A stretch of DNA of 33,229 nucleotides from contig JAAZAH010000059.1 of assembly GCA_012514415.1 (NCBI GenBank), positions 1 through 33,229 on the forward strand, read 5' to 3'. The notes beneath the pieces are model-generated. The model was not told the origin of the DNA and ran no database searches. It worked only from the letters and a program-made list of their open reading frames with translations. A program made the translations under genes and the position numbers. This stretch comes from Sandaracinaceae bacterium. Lineage in GTDB: Bacteria; Myxococcota_A; Polyangia; Polyangiales; Houyiibacteriaceae. Every line of letters begins with the position of its first letter. Position 1 is the first letter of the stretch. Positions 15,913 to 24,113 of this stretch are shown piece by piece.

Positions 15913-16176
15913 ATGACGCCGATCGATAACGCAGACGCCGCACGCCGCTTTGCTCGCCATATCGCGAGCGATCTCAGCCTCTACAACGAGGAGAAGATCC
16001 TCGAGGGGCTGGCGAACGACACCCTTTTCGAAGTCCTTGAAGACGAGATCGAGGAGGGGCGCGCCCTGTATAAAAAGCGAGTCCCGCCCGAGCTGTACGC
16101 CAAGAACTACTACGATCGCGCGCTCATCGATGTGCTCGTGCGATCCAAGGGGCACATTCCTTCCAAGGTCTGGTGA
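15913..16176 (+). CDS. Small acidic protein of unknown function, last gene of the pur operon
   Basis: The 87-residue product is hydrophilic, with a charged helical middle (YNEEKILEGLANDTLFEVLE, DEIEEGRALYKKRVPPELYA) and a C-terminal part YYDRALIDVLVRSKGHIPS. It has no cysteine, signal peptide or membrane helix. I recall similar small proteins in myxobacteria (pattern Y-N-E-E-K ... EIEEGR ... RV-PEL-Y ... YDRA--DVL), but know no function or domain name. It begins 14 bases after the tsaC-like stop, so it is probably cotranscribed with purH-purD. The antisense frame is a shadow. Confidence 0.7.
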   Translation: MTPIDNADAARRFARHIASDLSLYNEEKILEGLANDTLFEVLEDEIEEGRALYKKRVPPELYAKNYYDRALIDVLVRSKGHIPSKVW

Positions 16177-16179
16177 GCC

Positions 16180-17124
16180 TCAGCGTTTGAGCGCGCGAAG
16201 CGCCTCAAGTGCGCGCTGAAAATCCGCCGGGGCCTCGCGCTCGAATCGGACGTCCTCGCCGCTCAGCGGATGTTGGAACGCGAGGACGCGAGCGTGGAGC
16301 GCTTGCCGGCCGAGCTCCCGACCGATGGCGCGGACGGCCGGGTTGGAGATGGAGCGTCCGTAGAGCGGATCGCCGAGGAGGGGATAGCCTGCATCGCTCA
16401 GGTGGACGCGGATTTGATGCGTCCGTCCGGTGTGGAGGCGGCATTCGACGAGCGCCGCGAAAGGGAGCGCCTCGAGCCTCCGGACCTCCGTGATGGCGAC
16501 CTTTCCGGCCTCAACGCGGCTCGAAAAGCGCTTTCGATCGCGGGGATGTCGCGCATGGAGGGTCTCGAACCGCTGCTGCTCGCGATCGAAGCCGAGCGCG
16601 ATGGCGTGGTATTCGCGGTGGATCTCTTGCGCCCGAAAGAGGGCGCCGAGCGCCTCGAACGCTTTGACCGTCCGCGCGATGACCATCAGGCCGCTGGTAT
16701 CTTTATCCAAACGGTGGACGATGCCGGGCCGATCCTCGTCTTCACCGCTTCGCTCGATGAGCTTATGGAGGATGGCGTGGACGAGCGTTCCGCTCGTGTG
16801 CCCCTTAGAGGGATGAACGACCATCCCGGCAGGCTTGTCAACCACGAGCAGATGCGGATCCTCGTAGAGGATGTCGATGGGGAGGTTTTCGGGCTCGAGC
16901 ACGAGGCGTTCGGATGGGGGCGCTGCGATTCGGATCTCGGCGCCCGCGATTGCACGCGAGGTCTTTGTGAGCGTTTCGCCATCCTGCGTGATCGCTCCCC
17001 CCTCGATGAGTCGCTGTATTTGGCTCCTTGAATAGTTCGGCGTATAACGCGCTAAGACCTTATCGAGACGCTCTCCGGCGTCCTCTTCGCGCACCTGAAA
17101 ACGCTCGATCGCGGTCGGGCTCAT
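16180..17124 (-). CDS. rluD: RluD-family 23S rRNA pseudouridine synthase
   Basis: The 314-residue protein isomerises uridines, typically in 23S rRNA helix 69 for RluD itself. An S4 RNA-binding domain is at about 12-70 (ERLDKVLARYTPNYSRSQIQ). The catalytic domain carries the aspartate D140 in HRLDKDTSGLMV, then YHAIALG, and CRLHTGRTHQIRVHL and GDPLYG near the end. Family-level assignment is firm; RluD rather than RluC is inferred from the HRLDKDTSG context. The ATG lies three bases after the stop of the lipoprotein gene, so the two are cotranscribed. It converges with the small acidic-protein gene with three bases between the stops. Confidence 0.93.
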   Translation of the reverse strand: MSPTAIERFQVREEDAGERLDKVLARYTPNYSRSQIQRLIEGGAITQDGETLTKTSRAIAGAEIRIAAPPSERLVLEPENLPIDILYEDPHLLVVDKPAGMVVHPSKGHTSGTLVHAILHKLIERSGEDEDRPGIVHRLDKDTSGLMVIARTVKAFEALGALFRAQEIHREYHAIALGFDREQQRFETLHARHPRDRKRFSSRVEAGKVAITEVRRLEALPFAALVECRLHTGRTHQIRVHLSDAGYPLLGDPLYGRSISNPAVRAIGRELGRQALHARVLAFQHPLSGEDVRFEREAPADFQRALEALRALKR

Positions 17125-17127
17125 GGT

Positions 17128-17865
17128 TCAGCGAAGGTCCGCGATCTTCCACACCGAATCTTCGAAGACGAGGAAGACGAGGCCGTCGCTTGCGTATTGG
17201 ATGACGGCGCGATCGTCTTCAATCTGAGCCTTGAAGGAGTCGGTTTCATCGACGATGGCGAAGAGACGAGCGAGCGCTGGGTCAGGACCGTCCTCGAAAG
17301 CCTCGCGGAAAACCTGCTCATTGAGCCCCTCGCGATCGCGCCTCGGAACGAAACGGATGAGAAGATCGAAGCGCTTATTCTGCACCGCGCGCGAAAAAGA
17401 TCGGAGCGCGAGCTCGGGCGTCGATTGAGGATAGGGGTTGAGGATGGAGCCATCGAGCCGCCATTCCCCGTCCTCGAGGTAGAAACGGACGACTGTTCCA
17501 TCTGCAAGCGTGAATCGGGCTTCAGCGCGCTGGGCCTCTGGTTCGCCTCGGAGCATCGAGGCGAGGGCGAGGCGTTCGCTCGGATTTTGACGAAGCTCGC
17601 GGGCGAAATCCTCCGGACTGACCTCGGCGCGGCTTTCCGAGGCGAGGAGGTGGTAGGCCGCGTCGTAAGCCTCGCGCTCGATGAGGTTTCCAAAATCGCG
17701 CGCGGTGCGCGAGGGCGTTGATGGCCCGCCGCACGCATTTTGCGTGAGGACAATCGCGACTGCGAATAAGACTAGAAGGCGAAGGCCTCTGGGCGAGGTG
17801 TCATGTGCGAACCCGCCATGCGAGCGGATGAGGCGAATCCAACGCGTTGAAAAAGAGCGATCCAC
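17128..17865 (-). CDS. Lipoprotein with two NTF2-like repeats, unknown function
   Basis: The 245-residue product has an unusually long basic N-region, a hydrophobic stretch LRLLVLFAVAIVL and a lipobox-like QNAC before GGPSTPSR, so it is probably an outer-membrane or periplasmic lipoprotein. Two similar modules follow, as in DUF4878/NTF2-like proteins: a helical part (ARDFGNLIEREAYDAAYHLL), a strand part ending FYLEDGEWRLDGS, then ELALRSFSRAVQNKRFDLLI and a strand part ending VFEDSVWKIADL. The function is unknown. The start is a GTG with AAGG four bases upstream; a start closer to the hydrophobic stretch is possible. It is operonic with the downstream pseudouridine synthase gene. Confidence 0.65.
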   Translation of the reverse strand: MDRSFSTRWIRLIRSHGGFAHDTSPRGLRLLVLFAVAIVLTQNACGGPSTPSRTARDFGNLIEREAYDAAYHLLASESRAEVSPEDFARELRQNPSERLALASMLRGEPEAQRAEARFTLADGTVVRFYLEDGEWRLDGSILNPYPQSTPELALRSFSRAVQNKRFDLLIRFVPRRDREGLNEQVFREAFEDGPDPALARLFAIVDETDSFKAQIEDDRAVIQYASDGLVFLVFEDSVWKIADLR

Positions 17866-17910
17866 ATCCCTTCTTTATCAGGCTTCGGTCTCCCACGCAT
17901 GGGGCAAGAC

Positions 17911-17957
17911 GAGAGCGAAGAAGAAACGCCCGCTCCGATGCATTCGAGGCGGGCGTT
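17911..17957 (-). terminator. Terminator after the cysteine-rich lipoprotein gene
   Basis: AACGCCCGC (17925-17933) pairs with GCGGGCGTT (17949-17957) in a nine-bp stem with a 15-base loop. Read on the minus strand the stem is followed by TTCTTCTTCGC, a T-rich tail. It lies 73 bases beyond the stop at 18030, so it would end the lipoprotein transcript before the next gene. Confidence 0.6.
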
Positions 17958-18029
17958 CAGCTTCACGTTGGCTTCAACATCTGGACGAGGGCGAGGCGGC
18001 GAGGTGCGCCCCGCTCGAATCACAGCCGA

Positions 18030-19286
18030 TTAGCTGCAAGTGGGCTCGCCGGCGCTCGCCCCACTCGTCGAGGCCGACGCGCTCACGCAGGCGCTGAATT
18101 CGACCGTGACGCTCACGCTCGCGGCGGCCGCGGCCGTCGAAGCCACGGCATTTCCAAGCGCTTCGATCTTCACGAGGGCGCAGGCGAAGTTGTTTCTCAG
18201 GCCGGCCGAGAGGCGCTCCACCGAGCGGACGAAGGCGCCTGCGTCCTTGAAGAGCTGTCCGTAGCCCTCGACGACGAGGAGGAGCTTCGGAAGGTTGGCC
18301 TCGAGCGTATCGACGAGCTCCGCGGCCCCTTCGCCATCGGCGCGGACCTCGACGTGGATCGAACCCTCGGTGCACTCGGCGGCGAAGTTGGCTTGAGCCT
18401 CACAGCTCGCATGGCACTCGGCATCCCCTTCGCAGCGGGGCGGCTCGAAGCTCCCCTCGCAGCGGGGCGGTGAAACCTCCTTGGTGCAGCCGCCTCGGCA
18501 ATAAAAATCGCCACGCGCGTCACATTCAGCCTTCCCCTCGACCTCGACGCGGCATGAGCCTTCGCACGATCCCGAGCAGGTCCCGCTGCACGATCCTGAG
18601 CAGGTTCCTTCGCAGCTCCCCTTGCAGACTCCATCGCAGCGTCCATCGCCGCCAAGTTCGCCTTCGCAGGTCCCGTTGCAGACGCCATCACAGGTTCCGC
18701 TGCAGCTCCCTTCGCATCCGCCTTCACAATAGCCTTGGCAGCTCCCCTCACAGTCGGCGACGATGTCTCCGCTCAGCTCGCAATAGGCCTCGACGTTCGC
18801 TTCGCAGTCGACATCACACTCGACGGCGAACTTGCCTTCCTCGCAGCGGACGTGAAGCTCGGGCTCGGTGCACTCGATGTCGATCTGGCAGCCCGCCTCG
18901 CAATCGACCCGTGCTTGAGCGTCGATATGGCAGACCGGCGGGGTCGCGATGATGTCGATCTCGATGCCGAGCTCGAGATGAGCGGCGATCGCTCGGTCTG
19001 CCGCGCGGCATGCCTCCTCGACGCTTGCCTCGTTGAAATCGGTCTCGCCGAGATCCTTCGCGATGGAAGCGCACGCCGAGGCGACATCACCCTCGATCAT
19101 CTTCGCTCGCGTCTCGAGGAGCTTGGCGGCCTCGAGCGTTGCGTCGATATTCGCGGATAGGCTGGTGTCGCAGAATTTATCGACGTCTTCATCGCCGCAG
19201 CCGGCGAAGAGGAGTGCGGCGACGAGCGCCGCGGGGAGAAAGATGGGATGCGCAGTCCTGCGCGAGTAAGAATTGTGGAGGTTCAT
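18030..19286 (-). CDS. Cysteine-rich lipoprotein with CxG-type four-residue repeats
   Basis: The 418-residue product starts with a signal peptide (MNLHNSYSRR basic, then FLPAALVAALLFAGC) with the lipobox cysteine at 30. A helical domain is at 38-110. Residues 119-305 are extremely rich in cysteine. From C179 to C245 it is an almost unbroken run of C-x-G-x units (EGSC, SGTC, DGVC, NGTC), interrupted once at 207-217. The flanks have less regular cysteines. Residues 306-418 are helical and Ala/Ser-rich with few cysteines. No catalytic domain is recognisable. The repeat could be a disulfide-stabilised coil or rod, or bind metal; both are inference. A terminator follows, and the gene is divergent from the large TPR gene. 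Confidence 0.8.
   Translation of the reverse strand: MNLHNSYSRRTAHPIFLPAALVAALLFAGCGDEDVDKFCDTSLSANIDATLEAAKLLETRAKMIEGDVASACASIAKDLGETDFNEASVEEACRAADRAIAAHLELGIEIDIIATPPVCHIDAQARVDCEAGCQIDIECTEPELHVRCEEGKFAVECDVDCEANVEAYCELSGDIVADCEGSCQGYCEGGCEGSCSGTCDGVCNGTCEGELGGDGRCDGVCKGSCEGTCSGSCSGTCSGSCEGSCRVEVEGKAECDARGDFYCRGGCTKEVSPPRCEGSFEPPRCEGDAECHASCEAQANFAAECTEGSIHVEVRADGEGAAELVDTLEANLPKLLLVVEGYGQLFKDAGAFVRSVERLSAGLRNNFACALVKIEALGNAVASTAAAAASVSVTVEFSACVSASASTSGASAGEPTCS
18552..18752 (-). repeat. Tandem 12-base repeat encoding C-x-G-x units
   Basis: The block encodes residues 179-245 of the lipoprotein: cysteines at 179, 183, 187, 191, 195, 199, 203, 207, then 217, 221, 225, 229, 233, 237, 241 and 245. 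The period is four residues, or 12 bases. The DNA copies are imperfect, with codon changes in the x positions, so this is an evolved coding repeat rather than a recent slippage tract. Confidence 0.85.
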
Positions 19287-19425
19287 GAGATCGGGTGCCT
19301 CGGTCGAAGGTTGACGTAGAACGACATCCCAAAGGACGTGGCCAGACTAACACCAAGCGCGCGAGAAAAGAATCACGCAGCGCGTCTTTATGAACGATTC
19401 GGGACACATCGAGGGAAAGCCCTGA

Positions 19426-19431
19426 TAGACT
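19426..19431 (+). promoter_or_regulatory. Possible -10 element next to the start of the large TPR gene
   Basis: TAGACT ends eight bases before the GTG at 19440. No Shine-Dalgarno sequence is present, and no good -35 was found. It would fit a leaderless message starting at the GTG. Confidence 0.25.
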
Positions 19432-19439
19432 ACGGCGCC

Positions 19440-22400
19440 GTGAGTGTGCCGAACGAAAAGAACCTCGACCTCTCGCTCCTGCGCTTCCGAAAAGCGCCGG
19501 ATGAAGCCTCCGGTGAGGCCCTTGCCGAGGCACTGATTGCAGCCTCGCGCGAAAAGGATGCGCTCTCGATTTTCGAGACCTTGCGTAAACTCTCGCCGCG
19601 TGAGCCGCGATTTCCGTATCGGGCTGGAAAACTCCTTCTCGCCGCAGGGGATTACCCCGCCGCACAAAAGGCGCTCGTCGACGCTCTGCGTCTTGCTCCA
19701 GGGGATGCGGAGATCACTCTGAGTCTTGGGGAGGTCCTTCTAAAGCGCGGTGAGCCGCGCCGCGCTGTGGAACTTCTTTCGAAGCACCGCGGAGAAAGCG
19801 ACGCGATCGATCGGCTCCTCACGCGCGCCGAACGCTTCGCCCGCTTGAGCGAGATCGGCGATGAATTCGCCGAAGCGAGCGGTCCTCCAGCACCTTCTCC
19901 TTTTCATGCCGAGGGCTTTGACGCCGAGGGGTTTCTCGAGGATGTGCCGACCGAGATGCTCGCCCGCGAGGAGCTCGAGATGCTCCGAAAGCCGACCGAG
20001 CCGCCAAAGATCGAGATCGAGATCGATGAGGAGATCTTTACCGCCGAGGGTGGAGCGGATGTTGCGGCGGGTGGGCACGGCGGTGCGGATGATGGTTCGG
20101 AGAGAGGCGCACGTGATGCCGCCGAGAAGAAAGCCGCTCCGCCCCCGCCTCCGGTCGCCGCGCAGCCAGGCGCTTCTCCGCCGGCCCCGAAGGCCGCCCT
20201 CAAAGAGACCATCCCACTTCCCGAAAGCAATGAGCTCGCTGGCGCTCCAACCGGACGGGAGGGGGCTGGGACCGGAGCGTCGGGCCTCGCCTCCAGCGAG
20301 ATGCCGCCGCGCCCGAGCGCTCGTGATCGAGCCGACTCACCGGCAGTCGACGATGCGGAATTGGTCCGCGGCGTTCCTCGAACCGAAAAAAGAGCGAAGC
20401 GCCGCCTCCGCTTCTTCGTTGCGAGTTTCATTTTCGCGGCGCTGGCGGCATCGGGCGCCTATCTTGCCCGGCAATTTTACGAGCACGAGCAAGCGCGTGA
20501 GCGTCAGGCGCTCCGACAAGAGATTACGGCGGCGATCCTCTCAGCGGAGTCCGGAGAGGTTCGTGAGGCGCTCTCGCTTTCCGTGCGTCTCGGCTCCATC
20601 GACGAGATGCCGGCCGAGCTACGTGCCGATCTTGCATTCGGTGAAGCCGTTGCCCTGCTCGATCTCGGGGAGAGATCGAGCGATCAACTGCGCGCGCTCA
20701 TCCCGCTCGTCGAGGCACCTCTTCGGGAGGCGCTCGCCGCGACGGCCGACTATGTGGATACGGGCATCGCTCCCAAATCCGACGCGCTCCCGCTTCCCTC
20801 GACCGCGCTCGACCCACGTGCGTCCTATCTCTTTGGTCGGCTCAAGCAGATCGCGTCCATCGATGGGCTGGCGGATCTCGAGGCCGCTTTTCGAGCGGAG
20901 CGAGGCGCGGTGCGGTTGGCGCGCGTCGAACACGCCCTCACGCTCTTCATCCGCGGTAAGAAGCGAGAAGCGCGGACGATCCTGAGCGAAAAGCCCATCG
21001 ACGAGGCGCCCCGTGCGGCGGCCGTCGCCTCGCTCCTTGGTCTTGGCGAACCTTTCCAAGATGAAATCGAGGCCTCCTCGCCCTTCGATGTCTTTCTCTG
21101 TGAGCTTGCGCGCATCCATGCCGAGTATCGCGCGGGGCGCGCCGCCGAGGCGAGGGAACGGATCCTCGCCATCCCGCTCACCGAAAGCGGCCGCGGCGCC
21201 ATCGAAGCGCTGCTGCTCTACCGCGTCGCCGAGTCCACGGGTGCGCTTGAGCGCGCCAATTCCGCGCTCGAGCTTGCCCTCGAGCGTCACCCGGAGGATG
21301 CGGCCCTTCGAGCCGAGGCCGCGAGACTTGCCGCGCGAAGGGGCGATCTCGAACGCTCGAGCGTCCTTGTCGAGGCTCTTCCCCCCGAGCGCACCCGGGA
21401 GCTTCGAGCCGAACTCGCCTTCCGCGCGAAAGACGCGGAGGCCATCGCTTCGCTCGTCCAAGAGCTCGAGGCTGCCGAAGAGGAACCCAGCCTCATCTTC
21501 GCGCTGCGACTCAGACACGCTCTTCTTGCACGTGATGAAGTCGCCAGCTCACGCACGGAGGGCGGGAAAGGCCGCAGCGGAGAGCGGCTCGATGCCGGGG
21601 CCTTTGATGCGGCGGACCTCGAAGCGTTGAAAGAGAGCGAAACGCCGCTCGGGCTCTACGCGCTCGGTCTCTACTCACTCTCACTTGGCACCGAAGACGG
21701 GCGCGCGCAGGCAATCGAGCTCCTCGAGTCGGCATACGAGAGTTTTCCCAACGATGCGCTCCTGCTTCGAGAACTTGGAAAGGCGCTCCTCGACGCGGGG
21801 GAAGCGACGCGCGGTCGGACCTACCTGAGCGAAGCGAGCGAGCTCGGAGACGCTCGGGCAAATCTTTGGCTCATCGAGGCGCTACCTCCCGCCGGCGAGC
21901 GGTCCGCCGACGAAAGATCGGAGCTTCTCCTCCGTCTCGAGGCGCTCGATCGCAGCGAGCTTCGTCCCGAGGAGGCCGAACGCGCGCTTCGCCTCATCGC
22001 GCAGTCCGCCGCCGAGCGAGAAGATTACTCCCAAGCGCATCAGACGCTCGACACACTCGCCCGCGAACATCTCGCCGATGTTCTCGAACTTCGCGCCAAG
22101 CTCCTTTATCGCGAAGGCCGCTACGCGGAGCTCATCGAGCTCGTCGAGGCGCCCCTTCGGGATCTCGTCGAGGGAAGAGCGGGCGCACGCACTGAGCTCA
22201 TTCCGCTCCTTCCTCTTTATGGCGAAGCGCTTGAGGCCGAAGGGGAGGTGCGTCGCGCGGGACCTGTCTTCGAAGCGAGCGTGAAGCTTGATCCGGAGGC
22301 GACGATCGGCCGACTCGGTTATGCCCGGTCGTTCATCCGCGCCGGGAAGATGTGGGCCGCGCTCAAAGTACTTGAGCGGGCCGAAGAAACGCTCAAGGCC

Positions 22401-22661
22401 GCAGGGCTCTTCGAGAAGCACCGCGAGGAGTGGCTCTTTCTCAAGGGGCGCGCGCTCCTCGCGCTCGATCGCCGCGAAGAAGCGGAAGAGCCGCTCACTG
22501 AAGCCTCGAAGATCGAAGGAGTGCGACCCGAGATCTTCTTTTATCTCGGCGAGGCGCTCGCCGCCCGAAAAAGCAGCGAGGCACGCGCCGCCTACATGCG
22601 ATATCTCGAACTCGAGCCCGATGGCGCCCACCGCCGCCGCGCTGAGCGCGCCATCCGCTGA
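19440..22661 (+). CDS. Large TPR protein with one transmembrane segment
   Basis: The product is about 1,073 residues. The first 130 residues contain TPR-like helices (EALIAASREKDALSIFETLR, RAGKLLLAAGDYPAAQKALV). An acidic and Pro/Ala-rich linker follows, with motifs such as EIEIDEEIF. A single membrane helix (FFVASFIFAALAASGAYLA) is encoded near 20420-20475, then some 700 residues of helical repeats extend to the end, presumably periplasmic. It is a scaffold-type protein with no enzyme domain. The GTG at 19440 was chosen over 19338: the extra upstream codons (AGA, CTA, ACA, CCA, ATA) are ones this genome avoids. The next gene starts 11 bases downstream, indicating an operon. Confidence 0.75.
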   Translation: MSVPNEKNLDLSLLRFRKAPDEASGEALAEALIAASREKDALSIFETLRKLSPREPRFPYRAGKLLLAAGDYPAAQKALVDALRLAPGDAEITLSLGEVLLKRGEPRRAVELLSKHRGESDAIDRLLTRAERFARLSEIGDEFAEASGPPAPSPFHAEGFDAEGFLEDVPTEMLAREELEMLRKPTEPPKIEIEIDEEIFTAEGGADVAAGGHGGADDGSERGARDAAEKKAAPPPPPVAAQPGASPPAPKAALKETIPLPESNELAGAPTGREGAGTGASGLASSEMPPRPSARDRADSPAVDDAELVRGVPRTEKRAKRRLRFFVASFIFAALAASGAYLARQFYEHEQARERQALRQEITAAILSAESGEVREALSLSVRLGSIDEMPAELRADLAFGEAVALLDLGERSSDQLRALIPLVEAPLREALAATADYVDTGIAPKSDALPLPSTALDPRASYLFGRLKQIASIDGLADLEAAFRAERGAVRLARVEHALTLFIRGKKREARTILSEKPIDEAPRAAAVASLLGLGEPFQDEIEASSPFDVFLCELARIHAEYRAGRAAEARERILAIPLTESGRGAIEALLLYRVAESTGALERANSALELALERHPEDAALRAEAARLAARRGDLERSSVLVEALPPERTRELRAELAFRAKDAEAIASLVQELEAAEEEPSLIFALRLRHALLARDEVASSRTEGGKGRSGERLDAGAFDAADLEALKESETPLGLYALGLYSLSLGTEDGRAQAIELLESAYESFPNDALLLRELGKALLDAGEATRGRTYLSEASELGDARANLWLIEALPPAGERSADERSELLLRLEALDRSELRPEEAERALRLIAQSAAEREDYSQAHQTLDTLAREHLADVLELRAKLLYREGRYAELIELVEAPLRDLVEGRAGARTELIPLLPLYGEALEAEGEVRRAGPVFEASVKLDPEATIGRLGYARSFIRAGKMWAALKVLERAEETLKAAGLFEKHREEWLFLKGRALLALDRREEAEEPLTEASKIEGVRPEIFFYLGEALAARKSSEARAAYMRYLELEPDGAHRRRAERAIR

Positions 22662-22672
22662 AAGGAAAAAGG

Positions 22673-23413
22673 ATGTTTCGTCTCTGTCTTCTTGGTGTCG
22701 TGATGGCGGGAGGCTTGGCCGTCGCCGGATGTGGAGGATCGGAAGCGAGCGGAGAGGCTGGTGCGATGGCCTCGGACGCGAGCCGCGCGGGTGCGGGCGG
22801 TGAGCGGACGTCTCGGCCTTATGAAGAGGCGGACGATGGCATGATCGTCGAAGGCCTCGATGGAACGATCCGCCCCGAAGCGGTCGAGGATGGTGTCCGT
22901 TCAGTTCTCCCTCAAATGTTCGATTGCTTCACCGCGCGCTACGACGATCTCGAGATCCTGAGTGGGGACGTGACGATCGGCTTTCGCATTGCGATCGATG
23001 GGCGGGTCGCTTCGGCGAAGCTCCTGAGCTCGACGCTTGGGGATCGCGAAACTGAGCGCTGTATTCTCTCCGCCGCGCGCACGATCCGCTTTTCGCGCCC
23101 GAGCGGCGGCGAGGCCGAGGCGACGCATTCCTTTGGGGTCGCTCTTCCGGAGGATACCCGCGCTCCCGAGGTTTGGCCCTCGCAACGAGTTTCGCGGCAG
23201 CTCGGCGGCGGTGCGGCGCTGCGCAGTTGTGGTCGCGGGGAAGGTCCGCTTACCGCCGCAATCTACATTGGTCCCGGGGGGCGCCCCCTCGCGGCCGGAG
23301 CGAGTGGCGATCTCGACGATCGGGCCCTTGATTGCGTTGCGAAAAAATTGTCCTCGCTTCGCTATGACGATCCGGGAAGCTACCCGGCCAAAGTGATCGT
23401 TCGCTACGAATGA
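22673..23413 (+). CDS. Lipoprotein with AgmX/PglI-like domains
   Basis: The 246-residue product has a lipoprotein signal with the lipobox AVAGC at 16-20. A Ser/Gly/Glu-rich linker runs to about 70. Residues 72-155 match the AgmX/PglI C-terminal domain seen in myxobacterial gliding and TonB-like proteins: Cys in MFDCFTARYDDL, IGFRIAIDGRVASAKLL, ERCILSAARTIRFSRP. Residues 180-246 look like a second, shorter copy (RSCGRGEG, AAIYIGPGGRPLAAG, LDCVAKKLSSLRY). The function is not known; gliding or cell-envelope complexes are the usual context. AAGGA lies 8 bases upstream of the ATG, and the gene is 11 bases downstream of the TPR gene. Confidence 0.8.
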   Translation: MFRLCLLGVVMAGGLAVAGCGGSEASGEAGAMASDASRAGAGGERTSRPYEEADDGMIVEGLDGTIRPEAVEDGVRSVLPQMFDCFTARYDDLEILSGDVTIGFRIAIDGRVASAKLLSSTLGDRETERCILSAARTIRFSRPSGGEAEATHSFGVALPEDTRAPEVWPSQRVSRQLGGGAALRSCGRGEGPLTAAIYIGPGGRPLAAGASGDLDDRALDCVAKKLSSLRYDDPGSYPAKVIVRYE

Positions 23414-23428
23414 GGCGAAGGGGCTCGG

Positions 23429-23460
23429 TGAGGCGCCCGTTGCGGAGTCTACGCGCCTCA
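23429..23460. terminator. Hairpin between convergent genes
   Basis: TGAGGCGC (23429-23436) pairs with GCGCCTCA (23453-23460) around a 16-base loop, in the 73 bases between the AgmX-like lipoprotein and the TPR gene. No T-run follows on either strand, so this is only a possible terminator. Confidence 0.35.
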
Positions 23461-23486
23461 TCCACCACCCAATCGCGATCAAGCCC

Positions 23487-23990
23487 TTAGGCTTCGACGC
23501 CGTCCTCGTCCATCGGCGTGAAATCGCCGCGGAGCACCTGGAGGATGCCTTCGACCTCAAGGGCGATCTCGATCTCGGGGTTCGTTTTGAGGAAGGCCTC
23601 GAGGTATTTTTGTGCCGCTGCATTCTCGCCGCGTTGATAATGGACGAGCCCAAGGAGATAAAGCGCGTCCGGATCGTCCTTGCGGATCGAGAGGATCTGT
23701 CGCCCCATGCGGAGCGCTTTATCGTGCTCGCCGAGGAGCCTCAGGCATTGACCCGCACCGATCATCGCGCCGATATAATGGGGCGTGATCTCGAGCGCCT
23801 TCACGTAGGCAGCGAGCGCACGCTCGTATTCCTTCTGTTCATAGAGTGCCTGACCCATGAAGAAATACGCGTGCTCATTGGAGGGATCGCGGGCGATGAT
23901 CGCTGTGAGCTCGCCGATCGCCTCTTCGGTCTCGCCGGTGACGAGGAGTTCGATCGCCTCTTCGCATGCGCTATAATTCTCATCGCTCAT
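23487..23990 (-). CDS. Soluble TPR-repeat protein
   Basis: The 167-residue product has no signal peptide and consists of about four TPR units: EAIGELTAIIARDPSNEHAY, FFMGQALYEQKEYERALAAY with VKALEITPHYIGA, then GQCLRLLGEHDKALRMGRQI and ALYLLGLVHYQRGENAAAQK. It acts as a protein-interaction module; the partner is unknown. It has an acidic tail. AGAGGA lies about 11 bases upstream of the ATG. It is convergent with the AgmX-like lipoprotein gene and divergent from the mutase gene. Confidence 0.85.
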   Translation of the reverse strand: MSDENYSACEEAIELLVTGETEEAIGELTAIIARDPSNEHAYFFMGQALYEQKEYERALAAYVKALEITPHYIGAMIGAGQCLRLLGEHDKALRMGRQILSIRKDDPDALYLLGLVHYQRGENAAAQKYLEAFLKTNPEIEIALEVEGILQVLRGDFTPMDEDGVEA

Positions 23991-24077
23991 CCTCTGAGTA
24001 TCCTCTGGTTTTGCGCCTAGGCAATTGCGCGCCCGGTGATTCTGAAAATCTTAGCCGGACCAGTCACGATTTTTCGC

Positions 24078-24083
24078 TATGAT
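24078..24083 (+). promoter_or_regulatory. -10 element upstream of the mutase gene
   Basis: TATGAT at 24078-24083 sits in the same CGCTATGAT context as the cdnL promoter. The region 17 bases upstream (CCGGAC) is a poor -35. The leader would be about 24 bases, with GAGGGTGA as ribosome-binding site. Confidence 0.4.
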
Positions 24084-24113
24084 CAAGCAACGATCACGAG
24101 GGTGACGAAAGAG

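Noticed and set aside
16182..16219. Imperfect inverted repeat (CAGCG ... TTGAG / CTCAA ... CGCTG) near the convergent ends at 16176/16180
   Set aside because: It lies inside the coding end of the pseudouridine synthase gene, has mismatches and lacks a T-run; it may be chance in a GC-rich sequence.
18470..18952. The cysteine-repeat DNA considered as a CRISPR-like or satellite array
   Set aside because: The 12-base units are in frame with a signal-peptide-bearing gene and vary mainly where the x residues change; there are no spacers.
20619..21518. A 299-codon minus-strand frame inside the large TPR gene
   Set aside because: Charged, low-complexity translation typical of an antisense shadow; the plus frame shows continuous TPR-like helices.
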